DNA of 64,000 nucleotides, taken from positions 3,615,001 to 3,679,000 of the forward strand of contig JASXTE010000008.1 in NCBI GenBank assembly GCA_030280995.1, in the 5' to 3' direction. Position 1 is the stretch's first letter; each line of letters begins with the position of its first letter. The notes beneath the pieces are model-generated. The model was not told the DNA's origin. It ran no database searches and saw nothing but the letters and a program-made list of their open reading frames with translations. Shown one piece after another: positions 1-11,955 of this stretch. The position numbers were made by a program, and so were the translations under genes. The DNA comes from Hemileia vastatrix (taxonomy: Eukaryota; Basidiomycota; Pucciniomycetes; Pucciniales; Zaghouaniaceae).

Positions 1-264
1 AACCCACCAAGAAGTAGTTTTAATTCTTATCATTGTTTTTTCAAGATCAAAATGTCCAGCCAATATGTCATCATGACTAATTTTCAAGATGATCTCTTTC
101 ATAGAAGGAGGAATAACAATAACATTACTCAACTTTCTTCTATAATATAGATATCCCTCATCAATTGAAAATTTACCTTCTTCCAAAACCTTCTGGTACT
201 TTTGTTGAAGGGTTTTAATTAATGCTTGTATCCAAGCATTCTTTGGATTTTTTAATATGGTGAA

Positions 265-1797
265 TTAATTTTTTAAGTCAATTTCCTTATCAGATGAATC
301 CAGAATAAGCTCTAATAGCTCTTCCTCCATATCAACCACATATATCCCATGAATATGAATAATTTCATCCTCAAGATCATTTGCAGGGTTTGAGTCATTA
401 TTTGGTAAAGGTAACCTTGATAACAAATCCATATTTGAGTGAACAATACCAGCCCTATGAATTATTGTCATTCTTCCTCTGTATTCTTGAACAGCTAACT
501 TCCACCTGAAAATATGTCTGTTAGGTTTTTTCATGTTTAAGAGTGATTTAACTGCACTGAAGTCAGTGACAAGTTCAAATCTCTGGTCACACAGGTAATA
601 ATGTAGCTTCTCTAGATCCCACACTACTGCTAAACACTCAAGTTGAGTGGCACCATATTTCAATTCACTATTTCTCAAGGTTCTTGAAATATAACAAATT
701 ACTACTTCTGATACCTTATCATTCATCACTTGTTTCTGATGGAGGGCAGCACAAAGACCAATAAAACTGGAATCAGTGTATAAAACAAATATTTGATTAA
801 AGTCAGTTAAAGAAACAATTGGTGATTACATCAAATAATGATTTATAGTGTCAAAAGCTCTTTGTCTTTCACTATTCCAGACAAAGGCAACATCTTTTCT
901 AGTCACTTGGGTAAGGGGTAAAGCTATGAATTGGTAATTTTATAATATACTGTCTATAGTATCCACACATTCCCAAAAAATTCTGGAGCTCTCTAACTGT
1001 GGTAGGAGCCTTCACCTATTGTGTGGCTGCCACTTTGTTTTGGTCAACACATATCTGTAACCCTGAAACAACATGACCAAGTACTTTTAAAGAATGAAAA
1101 CCAAATTTGCATTTCTTCAAATCAAGTGTCATATTTATCTCATCCATTTTTTGGAACACTTTACACAGGTGGTTAAGATGTTCCTCCAATGTTATTGAGA
1201 ATATAATGATATCATCAATATAAACCATCCACCATCCCTCAATTATTTCTTGATGAAATGTGTTATCCATAACTTTTTGAAAAACTGCAGCAGCATTTTT
1301 AGGGCCAAATGGCATCCTATAATACTTATAAATACCCATATGAGTAGAAATCATCAGGAAGTTCTGAGAATACTTCTCAACAGGTACCTGGTGATATCCT
1401 TTCTTACCATCCAACAGCTGATATATTTAGCACCTTGTAGGGTAGCATGTATAGAGCTAATTCTGGGTAAAGGATATAAATCATCAACAGTATAAGTGTT
1501 TAATGCTCTATAATCACCACATAACCCGGCTTTATCTTTCTCATAAGAATTTAGGATAGGTTAGATAACACAATATTTAGGTGCTTCAACTACTTTTTCA
1601 ATAATATACATTTTTATAAGGGTAGAGATATTGTCTTCAATATCTTTTCTCTTAATGGGAGAAGCAGGATAAGGCTTCTTCTTTAAACTAGGTGGTATGT
1701 CAGTTAATGGACAAGATAATGAAAGTTTCATTTCTTCTTTAACTAATCCTAGATCATGTGACCCATGAGCAAAGGCCATAGGAAATGATTTTATCAA
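265..1797 (-). pseudogene. pol: G1a reverse transcriptase / RNase H remnant
   Basis: Broken polymerase of the left G1 copy. Read on the minus strand, the RT palm is visible at 1016-1414 with the catalytic YIDDIIIFS motif and the preceding MPFGPKNA segment. RNase H-like sequence is at 265-729, with the segment ECLAVVWDLEKLHYYL that follows the catalytic glutamate. The thumb/connection segment between them is out of frame. The upstream fingers segment (KKPYPASP) is at 1561-1797. Frameshifts and stops separate the pieces, so no functional enzyme is expected. The parallel reading in 14215-22665 confirms the domain order. Confidence 0.85.
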
Positions 1798-3060
1798 TTT
1801 AATGATGGGTTCTTATCCTCACCAGAAAGTGGTTCTCCAAAAGAAGCATTGGCAATTTCAGACACAATAGTAGGCATTTCTTTTGTAGATATTCCTTTAT
1901 ACTGAACTACAGAATGACATGTGTTCAATCCTGGGGTTAATAATTTTTTGGGAGAGGAAATATTAAATTTTCTCTTCCCATTCATCCCCATTGTGAAGCA
2001 TTGGTTTGAAGGATCCAATTTTATGCCATACTTGGTTAAAATATCATTTCCTACAATAAACCAACTTCTTAAATTATCATTTTTCATGACAAAAAAATCA
2101 CATATAGCTCTTACAAAACCATGGTTATAATTGAAAAACATGGTGGCTTTTTATTTGCCAATGGGGGACAAAACAGAGCCATAACATCTCCATTTTTCAG
2201 AAATGATATGTATAAATTTTTATTTATAATCTTTGTCCACTGAAGCAAGTACTTTTTCAGATACTACACTTCCTCCAGCTTCAGAATCCAAAAACAACCT
2301 CAATGTTGGTTCCATTGATCAAGACTGGTGCCTTGAGAGGGGTGATAACAATTGAGCTATCCTCAAGGTTTTTTATGATCTCAGCATCCTCTCCTGTGAA
2401 TAAATCATTATTCTAAATATTAATAGTATTTAAATAATGAATATCCTCTTCCAGAATCAAAACTTCCTGCTAAGATTCATATGAAATATTGCTGGCATAA
2501 TCACTTGAGGTTTCATCCAGTGCTTTTGTGTCATCAGTATGTTCCTTAATTTTTTCAACAAGATTGATCTTTTTGTCACAAACATGGTCTTTTTTTCAAG
2601 TCTTGCTACACTTGAAGCAAGTGTTTGTTTCATACTTTTTAGGTGCAAAAGGGGCAGAAGGTTTACCAATCATTTCCAGAGGTTTCTGTTGGTAATTGGA
2701 GGCTAACTCCAAAAGAGTTCTAGGAATGAATCTTCTGGCATCATACTTGTTGTTTAGAAGGATCTCATTACAAGTATTAATGAAAGAAGAAGGTTCCCTG
2801 AAGAGTTCAGTCCTAGCAACTATCAAGTCTCTCAAAGACATGGGTAATTTATACAGGATCCAGTCCTTCCATAACTAAAACTCCATATTTAGGTCCATTG
2901 CCCTCAAGATTTTTACAAGTTTCATTAGAAACTCAATAGGTTTATCAGTAGAAGATCTATATCTGGTTTCTTCATACTGCCTTCGTTGAGCTATCCTAAA
3001 CTTGGAGCCACCAATTTGTGCTTTAATTAATTTTTTCCAATCTTCCCACAGCTTCATCAT
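1794..3060 (-). pseudogene. gag: G1a gag / protease remnant (internally deleted)
   Basis: Minus-strand remains of the capsid, zinc-knuckle and protease region. The segment at 1794-2141 is the spacer between protease and RT, recognisable because the same residues (GNDILTKYGIKLDPSNQCFTMG) recur in the G1b copy. 2457-3060 holds the end of gag, including the MSLRDLIVARTE segment and the CFKC start of the zinc knuckle, in shifted frames. The aspartate-serine-glycine protease motif seen in G1b is damaged here. Upstream gag sequence is deleted near 3060-3120, although the first codons of gag (TDQGS-like) survive at about 3098-3118. Confidence 0.75.
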
Positions 3061-3119
3061 AATGAATTAAGTCCAGTTCCTCATCACAGCAAGCAATAGA
3101 ACCTTGATCAGTCATAGTT

Positions 3120-3735
3120 TAAATGAACTTGAACTTAGAGAAAGAAATATTAAGAATTAATTAGTTATTATTTTTGCTTTATTTAATTAAAAATGAAAAA
3201 AATTCTACTATATAATTAATTATCAGGATTTTGCAATCAACTGGAATAATTTAAAATATAATGTATTTCAGGACAAAAATCAACTGAAATAATAATCAAA
3301 ATTTTTATTAATTTAAGATAATTTTTAAGCCAGGATTAAAATAAATCAACTGAAATAATAAAATAAATTTTTAATTAGTAATGTAAATTTTAATAATTAT
3401 CAGGATTAAAATCAACTGAAAAAATTTTATTAACAGGACTTAATGTCAACAGAAAATAATTTTAATTACCAGGACTTGATGTCAACTGAAATAATCCAAT
3501 TATCAGAACTTATTTTCAACTAAAAATAATTTTAATATAATCAATTTGAATTAATTTTTAATACTAATTTATTTCCAGGACAATTTGTCAACTGAAACAA
3601 TAATATATTATTTTAATTTATCAGGAAAATGGTCAACTGAAATAAAAGAAAATATAATATAATTAATTTAATTTTTTATATCACTTCTAGTACTAAGAAC
3701 AATATAGTTCTATCTTGATCAACTACGAAAAAAAT
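3120..3735 (-). repeat. Leader repeat array of G1a
   Basis: Untranslated leader between the gag start and the 5' LTR of the element. It contains at least nine spaced copies of a degenerate unit that reads CAGGA, 5 to 10 variable bases, then TCAACTGAAATAAT on the plus strand (for example near 3222, 3267, 3331, 3400, 3433, 3468, 3503, 3573 and 3621). The G1b copy holds about six equivalents at 21140-21430. No coding potential is seen. Confidence 0.7.
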
Positions 3736-3815
3736 ATTTTATTTACCAGGCACCTTCCCCTGTAAAATGAGAAAATTAATGCCACTTACAGAGTTCTGAG
3801 TAAAAATATATATGT

Positions 3816-5687
3816 TGTGGTCTTCCAACATTGGCGTAGCCCTTTGTTGGTTTATTTGGTGTTGTTTTGGTATGCCTAAAATGGCAATTTTTAAATAATT
3901 ATGTGTTTTTCTGGAGTTACGCAGCAAATATTGGGACTATGGGGATCTGAATACTACCATTGAATAGCGCCGGTTTTCTCTATATTTTATGTTTTGAGGA
4001 CATTTTTCATAGCTTAAGTATTTGGGGGATAATTTCTCATTTTTCATTTTAAAAGATTGCTGTTGAATTTTGTTTTTTGTGTTTTATGGGCTAACCTTAA
4101 GTCTTAGGGTTAAGAGCTTAGTACTGTTAGAATGAGCTGAATTTTCTCTAAATTTCATGCCTCAATGTTTTTATAGTGTAATTATGTGTTTTAAGGGTTT
4201 TAGTAGTTGAAGATAATTATGGTTGAGGGGTCTTTTGGTCTAAAAGGTTCTATTGGAGGCCCAACAAGGAGTCTAAGTGGAATATTAGACTTTTAAAGTC
4301 AAGGTATGTATTATTTATTTCTTTTGTTTACTTTACTCAAGATTCAAAAGGTAATTTTTTTAAATATTATCATGATTTATACTTTAGAATTACAGTGATG
4401 TAAATACTAAACTTATAAAAAATAGTAATAAGTATTGTATCTAATAGATATGTTATAAAGTTGTAAGTAAAAGAATGAGTTAACAAGCACAAAAGAGAGG
4501 GCTTTTTATAGGCAAAAGGTGAGAGATAATACACAGAGTTAACAACTATTAATAAGGGAGTGTGAGAGAAAACTTAGTGAAAATAAAGAATGTGAACATA
4601 AAAAAGATATACTAAAATGATGCATCAATAAAAAGGTATCACATTATTTGGTATAATTTTAGAGTTCCATTTAATTGTCACACTCAGTATAGACCATTTG
4701 AATTAAAATGTTATTTTGAATCAATTTTAAATTTCTTAAAAAAGATATTTGAATTTTTTAGACTTTAGTATTTTAATAATATTTTTATTCCCCTTTCATT
4801 TTATTATTGAGCTTGGTGTTAGGGAGTAAAAATATACAAGAAATTATTAATTTTTATTAATTAATAAATTTACTTATTGTAAGTAATACATAGGTAAATA
4901 TAAGATAATTAATTATTAATAAGAATTAAAAAGGTCTGGCTTCATCTCAGTAAGATAATTGATTATTTTACTGGGTAGGTCTAGTAGCCTGGCTGACAAT
5001 ATTTCTAAGTAGTTTGGGTGTTTTTGGTAGTTTTCTGGCTTCAGGGTAGTCAGGCCGCTTCAGGTGGGCTTTACGACGTCAGGCGGACTACCCGCCTCAG
5101 TGCTAGAGAGCTGGGAAGCGTTTATAGGGAGGTTTTATGCAACTTGGCAGTCAGGAACACCAAATTTGTGAATGCGCATGGGCTCTTAGTTAGTAGTCTG
5201 TTTGTATATAGTGGAAAAGACAGTTTGGGGCAACTCTAATTATCATACAACTATCCGGAGGTAATATACTTGTTCCTCACTCAGTTTTCACTGTTTTTTG
5301 GCCACAATTGGCTGTGTTTGTTGCAAGTGAGTTCTTCATTTAACTTAAATTGGAAACTGTTTTCTCTGGTATAGTCTTGCAAGCTATATCAAGTATTATT
5401 GCTATCTCTGGTGTGGATTTTCAACCTACATCAAGTATTATTTCTTTCTCTGGTGTGGACATTAGTCTACATTTCAGTTCTTTGGTTTGGTAGTCTGTCT
5501 GGAGACTACTTTCTTGACTGATTAGGCAGTCAAGTGTATTGGAAAAGGGGCTTTTGGTAAACAGGAACCAATTTACCATAGCAGGTAAATCTCACTTATT
5601 TTTCTAAAGGAACAAGGGTTTTTCTCTCTGGTTTTACTCCAACTCCCTTTCTCAAGGCCTATAGCTAGTACTATAGGATTGTCTACA
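3816..5687 (+). repeat. R2a 5' LTR with a nested solo LTR
   Basis: It starts TGTGGTCTTCCAACATTGG and ends GGATTGTCTACA. The same ends occur at 54908 and 57502. It is interrupted at 4220-4998 by a G1-family solo LTR; the uninterrupted equivalent is at about 55300-55320. The end is fixed by the primer-binding-like TGGCACCC four bases downstream, the start by the purine tract before the other copy. Confidence 0.88.
4220..4998 (-). mobile_element. Solo LTR, G1 family
   Basis: A 779-bp LTR matching the G1b LTRs at 14215-15014 and 21867-22665. It keeps the GGGGTC start region, the GAGCTTGGTGTTAGGGAG block and the AGCCTGGCTGACA end. The paralogous R2 LTR at about 55310 lacks it, which gives the empty site. 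The flanking 5 bp (AATTA, ATATT) no longer match exactly, suggesting an older insertion. Confidence 0.85.
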
Positions 5688-5691
5688 TTTC

Positions 5692-5709
5692 TGGCACCCA
5701 ATGTTGGGG
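5692..5709 (+). other. Candidate primer binding site of R2a
   Basis: TGGCACCCAATGTTGGGG begins four bases after the 5' LTR end. A TGG start right after an LTR is the usual place and form for a tRNA 3'-CCA complement. The exact tRNA was not identified. Confidence 0.6.
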
Positions 5710-5779
5710 TCGGACCTGTTAGTTCTTTGGAATCTCTGTTGCCTTTGATTGGCCCTTTCTGGTGATTTGGACTGGAAGA

Positions 5780-6600
5780 ATGGCTTCTGGTTCTTCTATT
5801 CCTGTGGTGACTGTCAGTGGGGGGGGAGGTCAGCCTGCTGTGATGGTTAGGGAATGTGTAAGGATTAAAACTTGGGATGGTACCAAGTTCAATGGTGAAG
5901 ATTTGAAGTGGTTTCTGGAGAAGTATGAAACTGCTGATGGTGTGGATGGTGCTTCTTACCTAGACATGGTGAAGCAAATTATCTTCTTCATTGGAGATAG
6001 AGCAGTGGAGAAGGAGGTTGTGGCCATGCCTGGCTACAAAAAGAGGGATTGGAAGCTACTGTGTAGGGAGATGGTAGATAGATGGGGTTTCAGGTTCACT
6101 ATGGTGGATCTGAACAAGGTTGTCAGTGAATGGCAGTATTTTGGTGGTGCTGGTAACTTGCATAGTTTCAGGAAGTTTCTCCTACATTTTGATACTTTGG
6201 TGGAAGTAGAGGAGCTGGCACATGAAAATTCTGCTAAAGATGTTTTTTGGTCTGCCCTGGATAGAGATTTCAGGATGGATGTGTTGAAGGAGCTATCAAG
6301 GAAGGACTCTGATGAAGACTCTTTCTAATGGGGACCAGAAGTTTCCTGCCTTGGACAAGGTGAAGGAGACAATGGAGGCCCATTTGAAGTTATTGAAGGT
6401 AGACACCTATCAAGAGGGGTGTGCCAAGTATGTCAGCAAAGTCAGTGAGACTTTGGCTGAAGAGGAGAGCAGATTAAAGAAGAAGGAAAAGAATATGTGA
6501 AGGTTCCTAAACAGGAGAGGGATCAAATGGTGGAACAGCTAGCTGACCTGAAAAAATAGCTACACATTTTTTTGCAGCAGGCTATGAAAGCCAGTTAGGC
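5780..6600 (+). pseudogene. gag: R2a gag, capsid part
   Basis: Capsid-like gag of R2a. The chosen start is the ATG at 5780 (MASGSSIPVVTV); an upstream in-frame GTG at 5762 is unlikely. The first frame runs to a TAA at 6326-6328. The reading then continues in the next frame to 6500 and returns to the first frame, which implies two compensating indels. Further in-frame TAG codons at about 6557 and 6594 sit where glutamine codons are likely (CAG to TAG). The segment RIKTWDGTKFNGEDLKWFLE is capsid-like by position and is followed by helical charged sequence. Not functional as it stands. Confidence 0.8.
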
Positions 6601-6609
6601 TCCTCTTCA

Positions 6610-8031
6610 GCCCAGATATTTTTACAAGCGGGCTGGTAGGAGTTATCCTTGGGTTTGCTCTTACTGTGGTAGGAGGGTACATAAGTCCAATGATTGTTGG
6701 GCTCTGAACAGAGATGTGTCAGAGGGAAAGGTGGAGTTTGACGGCAGGGTGTTTAAGTTCCCTGATGGTCAATTTGTGAAGCCCAGTGAGGGGCAGGCTC
6801 CTGTTGATTTGGTCAGGAGAAGGGCTTGTCTCAATCAGAGGAGAAAAAGGTTTCAGGAAATTCCTGATCAGGGGAAGTCTTCTATTAAGGAAGATGATGA
6901 TGTCAAGGGAAAAGGGAAGGAGTTTAATAAAGTCACTTTTTCTTCTTCCTTTGGTGGTTTGGAATTGTATTCTTGTGGCAGACAGTCAAGTGGTGAATGC
7001 TTGGCGGGTGTCTATGATGTAGAGGCAGGAAATGTGGGAAGGCCTAAGAGTAGCTCTCAGGCCCAACAAAAGCCTAAGGCTTCTAAGGAAGATCCTAAGC
7101 TTGGTGCAGCTGGGAGGAAGTACAGCAAAGAAGAGCTTTACAAGATGCAGAAGGGCATTGCTGATATGGCCTCCCCAAGTTTTGGAGCATTGGACATGAA
7201 TGGTGAGCCAATGCCTTTGGATTTTGATTCTGACTCTGAAGAGGATGTCCCTTTGGCTTCATTGCCAAAGCCTGCTGGAGTTATAGGTTCTGGTGAGGGA
7301 TCTGGTTTGATTCCTGTTGATGGAAAATCTGTTTGTGGTTCTGGTCCTCAGGAAATTTCTAGGACCAAGGTAGTGAAGCAGAAAGCTCACTTTGAGAGGC
7401 CAGTGGTTTCTGGCCAAGTTAATGTTATGGACTCTGTTCTGGAAATGATGAACCAGTGTCAGGTTTCCCTTACTTATGGGGGATTGTATGCTATCAGTCT
7501 TGGGTTGGCTGATAGACAAAAGAAGTTGTTTACCAGAAGAAGAGTGTCTTCTGGAAAGGTAGAATACATACGTGATTCTGCTGAGAAGCTTGGAGAGGGG
7601 TTTGAAACTCATTTTTCTGCTCCTCTGGCATATGTCAATGTCACTCTGAATTGCATAGAGACTAGAGCATTAGTGGATTCAGGCTCTCAGATCAACCTTG
7701 TTTCATTGTTTGAGGCTACTCATCTGGGCCTCCCCATAAAAACTGGTATTGGTGGGAATTTGAGAGGTATAGGTGGTCATCTCACGGAATTGATGGGAAC
7801 CTATGAATTTGTGAAGTTGGATGTTGGTGGCGCCCCTGGAAAGGCTCATTTTTAAATTGCTAAACGTAATGTTAAAGCTGTTTTGGGTGGGCCATTCTTT
7901 ATGGAATTTCAAGCAAGAATTGGTTACCAATTTGACATGGGAATCAGTTTGGAGTTGACTGGTGAAGACAAAAGGAGGCTTCACATGAGGTTGTCATATC
8001 CTGGAGATGATGGTTGGGAAACCAGGCCTGA
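6610..8031 (+). pseudogene. R2a gag zinc knuckle and retropepsin
   Basis: Continuation of the polyprotein. A CCHC zinc knuckle is read at about 6655-6698 (CSYCGRRVHKSNDC, spacing C-2-C-4-H-4-C), followed by a long open stretch from 6716 to 7855. The aspartyl protease active site is the segment ALVDSGSQINLVS near 7668-7706. An in-frame TAA at 7853-7855 splits off the end of the protease, and reading resumes in a neighbouring frame at 7883. The reading frame is then cut at 8031 by a solo LTR that left CCTGA on both sides. The polyacidic linker DSDSEEDVP (about 7228-7254) is typical of a disordered gag/pol spacer. Confidence 0.82.
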
Positions 8032-8841
8032 TTTCAAGGGGTCTTTCAAGTCTAGAAGGTTTTACAGGGAGGTCCAATAGCGGTAACAACGGTTTTTAAG
8101 GGATTCAAACTCAGGTACGTATTTTCCTATCTTCAAGATTATTTACTCAATAATAAGAGGTAAAGAGGTGAATTATTATTAAATTAATGGATTTCAATTA
8201 ATTTTAATGTAATTACTAAGGCAATTAATAAATAGTAATAAAAGGATTGTAAATAATTATATTAAGGTAAGTAAGTAATGAATGAATAAAAAACAACCAA
8301 AAGAGAGGCCTTATATAGGCAAAGGAGAGACAAACCACAGCAATGAAATTCTAAAAACAGTAGTATAAGAGAGAGAGAAAAAGAATATTCCAGAAGGAGT
8401 ATTTTTAAATAACAAAGTTGTTCTAAAAAGAAGGCATCAAAAAGATGTATTTTAAAGATGTATTTACAGAGTATGTCAGAAATACATAAATTTATTTAAT
8501 ATTTACTGTAGAATTCAATTCTTAATAAGAAATTTGAATTTTTTGTATATATTTATTTTTATTTGAATATTAAATTTTTATTTTAATTTAAAATCAATTT
8601 TTTAATATAAAATTTTATTTCTTCTAACCTGTCAATGAGCACGGTGTTAGAGAAAAAATATAAGGGACATTTTATATTTAATTTTAATTATTCATTTAAT
8701 TTTACCATTCTGTAATTAGTTAATTTATTACAAGTAATTTTAATGTAACTAATTTAATTAAAAAATTAAATTAATAAGGCGTGGCTTCATCCAGTAAATA
8801 ATTAATTATTTTACTTGGTAAGTCTAGTGGCCTGGCTGACA
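8032..8841 (-). mobile_element. Solo LTR, G1 family, TSD CCTGA
   Basis: An 810-bp G1-type LTR that begins TTTCAAGGGGTC (the family start is TGTCAAGGGGTC, so the first G has changed) and ends CCTGGCTGACA. It is flanked by a perfect 5-bp duplication CCTGA at 8027-8031 and 8842-8846. It interrupts the R2a polyprotein between the protease and reverse transcriptase. Confidence 0.93.
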
Positions 8842-9617
8842 CCTGATTTGTTGTCCATGTGTCAATGCATGGATTGTTGCAGGAGAAGAAAAGAAGTGGG
8901 TGCCGCCTCTGGATTTTTGGAGTGTGGCTCATGCTCTAGTGAGAGTCTGTCTTTTTTAGAGTAATAAGAGCTAATCACCCAAGTGCTACAACCTTTACCC
9001 AAGATGAGGAAATCCCAGGTTGTAGTAGGTCAGCTCCCTTGGAGATATACCAAGTGGATTTTCAACTTTCTCATTTTAATTTTTCTCTTCTCTGAAAGTA
9101 TTCATCAACTTTTTTATCAAGTCTCTATTCTTTCTCAAGATTTTCAATTAATTTTAATTCAAGCTCTAAAAGGAAGATGGGCTATATATCTTTATTAAAA
9201 GATATGCAGAAAAGCTGTGGAGTGGTGAGATTGAGGTCTGAAAGTAAGTCCTCCCAATTGTGCACCGCTAGGGTTTCTTCTGCACCTTTCAAAAACATTA
9301 CCTTGGCCATGTCCTTGAGAATTTGGGAAACCCCTGGTTATTTTTGTAGGCAAGAAGAAAACCCAAGAAAATAAAATAAAAATTTCAAGATAATTCAAGA
9401 AATTCAAGAAAAAAATCTGAAGATAATGAAGGAAGAAAATGCAAAATATTTTTGTGAAGATCATCAAGATTAGTTTTTGGGCCTCCATCAAGAGGTTAAA
9501 CTGAAATTTTTTTTGAAGAATGAAGATCAGCAAGATCTAGTTTTGGGTCTCCTGCATGAGGATAAACTGCACAGTTTTAGAAGATGTGATTCAGAAGATG
9601 AATCATGATTTGAATAT
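8842..9617 (+). pseudogene. R2a protease-to-RT spacer with internal duplication
   Basis: Decayed polyprotein sequence between protease and RT. An open frame continues from the CCTGA duplication to about 9100, then stops. About 140 bp at 9208-9350 is an imperfect direct copy of 9655-9796: both read GVVRL then SQLCTARVSS then PFKN. The first copy is followed by purine-rich, AT-rich sequence without a usable frame. No separate gene is seen. Confidence 0.6.
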
Positions 9618-11176
9618 TTGGTAGATATAAGTGAAGATGAAGATGTGGGATTGCTGAAAAGCTTTGGAGTGGTGAGATTGGGGAGTAAAAGTAAGTTCTC
9701 CCAATTGTGCACTGCTAGGGTTTCTTCTACACCTTTCAAAAACTTTACCTTGGCCACACATGTGAGCAATGGGGAAACCCTTGGTTTTCATTACAGGTCT
9801 GGTGGAGAAGACGTCCTGAAGATCCCTCAAGTTGACGGTAGAGCCACAAAGTACAAGAAGGTGGCTCAGAAGATTAGGCCTTTCAATGAGCCTATGCCTG
9901 TAGGTTTGAATCCTCCATTGAAGAGACCTCTGTTGTCAAGAGATCCGTACTGTACTCCTCTGGTGAAGAATCCTCCTGATTTTGAGGAAACAGCTAGAGT
10001 GACAATGGAAAGGTTGGAGGTTGTTAATTTTGGTCCAGATGGTTGGTTGTCTGAGGAAGAAAAGAAGGTGTTTCTGCACCTTCTTGTGATAAGGGAGAAG
10101 GTGGTAACATTTGTTGAAGAGGAAAGGGGTGTATTTAAACACTCTTATGGGGAACCTTACTTTATTCCTGTGGTTTGTCATGAACCTTGGCAAATCAAAC
10201 CTATTCCAATTCCTGTTGCTATCTGGGATGATTTTTTGGTGATTTTTAGGGAAAGAGTCAGGACTGGATTATATGAACAATCAACTTCTAGTTACTCAAG
10301 TCCAGTTTTCTGTGTTAAAAAGCAGATTGGAAAGCTCAGGTTGGTACATGATCTTAGAGGCCTGAACAGAGTTACTATCAAGGATGTGGGGATGCCTCCA
10401 AGTGCAGAAGACTCTGTGTAAGCCTTTTCAGGAAGGGAGTGTTATTTTTTGGGTGATATTATGGGTGGTTATGATGAAAGGGAACTTCACACTGGCTCAC
10501 AGCCACCCACAACATTTGAGACTCCTCTGGGAAGATTTCAGCTCACTAGGTGGCCTCAAGGAGCAACTTATTCAGTAGCAGTTTATCAAGCACAAATGGC
10601 TTGTATTTTACAGGATGAGGTGCCTACTTATTCTGGTGTTTTTATTGATGATGTTGGAATTAAAGGACCCCCCATTTATTATGGAAATGAAGTGCTGAAA
10701 GAGAACCCAGGTACAAGGAGATTTTTTTGGGAATATGAAATTACTCTAGAGAGAGTATTGTTTAGAATTGAAGAATCTGGATTGACCATTTCTGGGACAA
10801 AGTTGTGTCATTGTTTTCCAGATCTGGAAATTCTTGGTCATGTGGTATGTAAAGAAGGGAGGATTATGGCAAAGAAAAAGGTTAATAAAATTCAGTCATG
10901 GTCAAAGCCTAAAAAGACTACTGAAGTCAGGGGATTTTTGGGAGTTTGTGTGTATTTCAGGATTTATATGAAAGATTTTTATTTTTTGGAATCACCTTTA
11001 AGGAGGTTTACCAGGAAAGATGCAGAGTGGGAATGGACTGAAGAGTGTGAAGAGGCTTTTCAGAAGTTGAAAAAGGTGGTGGGTGAAGATATCATTCTTC
11101 ACAAGTTGGATTATGATAGAGAAGCTAGAGAAATCTATCTGGCAGTGGACTCAATTATATTGCTGCTGGTGCTGTT
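9618..11176 (+). pseudogene. pol: R2a reverse transcriptase
   Basis: Ty3/Gypsy-style reverse transcriptase, which would copy the element RNA into cDNA. The fingers segment is at 9618-10421 (SSPVFCVKKQIGKLRLVHDL, then RGLNRVTIKD). A frameshift near 10410-10450 moves the reading into the next frame, which continues from GDIMGGYDERELH to the YxDD-box variant FIDDVGIKGP near 10638 and on to the thumb (LEILGHVVCKEGR, then VRGFLGVCVYFRIY). The frame runs into the start of RNase H. The domain order RT, RNase H, integrase is that of Gypsy elements. The frameshift makes the copy defective. Confidence 0.88.
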
Positions 11177-11725
11177 TTGTCTCAGGAAGATAGGGCTGGG
11201 AAGGTCAGGCCAGTAAGGTATGAGTCTGTGGTTTTTAATGAGGTGGAATCTAGGTGTTCTCAGTCAAAGTTGGAATATTGCAGTGTAGCAAAAATCTTGA
11301 AGAAGCTACAATATGTTTTGTGGGGGAAGCATTTTGAGCTGCAGGTGGATGCTAAATCTCTGGTTCAAATGATCAACACACCTAGTCTTCCAAATGCTCC
11401 AATGACTAGGTGGGTGGCATTTATTCAAAAATTTTCTTTTGACCTGGTGCCCAAGCCAGGTAAAACTTTTAAAATGACAGATGGACTGTCAAGAAGACTT
11501 CCCACAGATGAAGATTCTGATCCTGAAGAGTTTGAAGAAGATGTCCCAGTTGTTAGGGCTAGCACAAAGGGTGCTGAAGGTTTTTCTCTCCTCCCCCATG
11601 AGGCTAAACTGAAAGGTTGTCATCTCCTCCCCCATGAGGCTAAACTGGATGAATGTTCTCTCCTACCCCAAGAGTTTAAAATTGATGGTTCTGATCTTGA
11701 TTTTGGTGATCAGGATTTTTTTTGA
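11177..11725 (+). pseudogene. R2a RNase H and acidic linker
   Basis: The RNase H domain degrades the RNA strand of the hybrid during reverse transcription. After a frameshift from RT near 11150-11177 (the first catalytic Asp is in LAVDS, at the end of the previous frame), this frame carries SQSKLEYCSVAKILKKLQYV with the catalytic glutamate and FELQVDAKSLVQMI with a later aspartate. An acidic tail follows, containing a direct repeat of the segment LLPHEAKL (about 11590 and 11626) and a third degenerate copy (LLPQEFKI). The frame ends before integrase. Confidence 0.78.
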
Positions 11726-11955
11726 TGAAGATGGGGCTGTTGTTTGGTATGGCTCAAATTTGGAAAATGGTTTTTTGTTGGTGAACTGGATTCTCTTAAG
11801 ATTCAGTGGAAGAAAAAGGATGTACCAAAGTTTAGGGATTGGAGTCCTGGATTGGCTGCTTGTGTTGCTCATGTGCGCACTGGTGATTTTGATGATAGGG
11901 TTGTACCCTTGAATGCTGGTTAGTTGTATTTTGAAGATGAGACCTGGGGTCAAAC

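Larger units (their letters stand above)
1..3815 (-). mobile_element. Gypsy chromovirus G1a, left part (interrupted copy)
   Basis: Minus-strand remnant of a Ty3/Gypsy element of the same family as the complete copy at 14215-22665. Base 1 aligns with about 16261 of that copy and the match runs to about 21610, through integrase edge, RNase H, reverse transcriptase, protease, gag and the untranslated leader. About 1.7 kb of gag is missing: the join is near 3060-3120, where sequence like 19310 abuts sequence like 21020. The element is cut at 3815 by the LTR of R2a and resumes at 57503, where its leader and 5' LTR follow. Its own 3' LTR would lie left of the window. Confidence 0.85.

Noticed and set aside
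5018..5239. Open frame inside the R2a LTR, also at 55326-55544
   Set aside because: It lies in LTR sequence, ends differ between the copies and no known domain is present.
7259..7612. Minus-strand open frame under R2a gag/protease
   Set aside because: Shadow of the plus-strand polyprotein; no domain and no splice logic.
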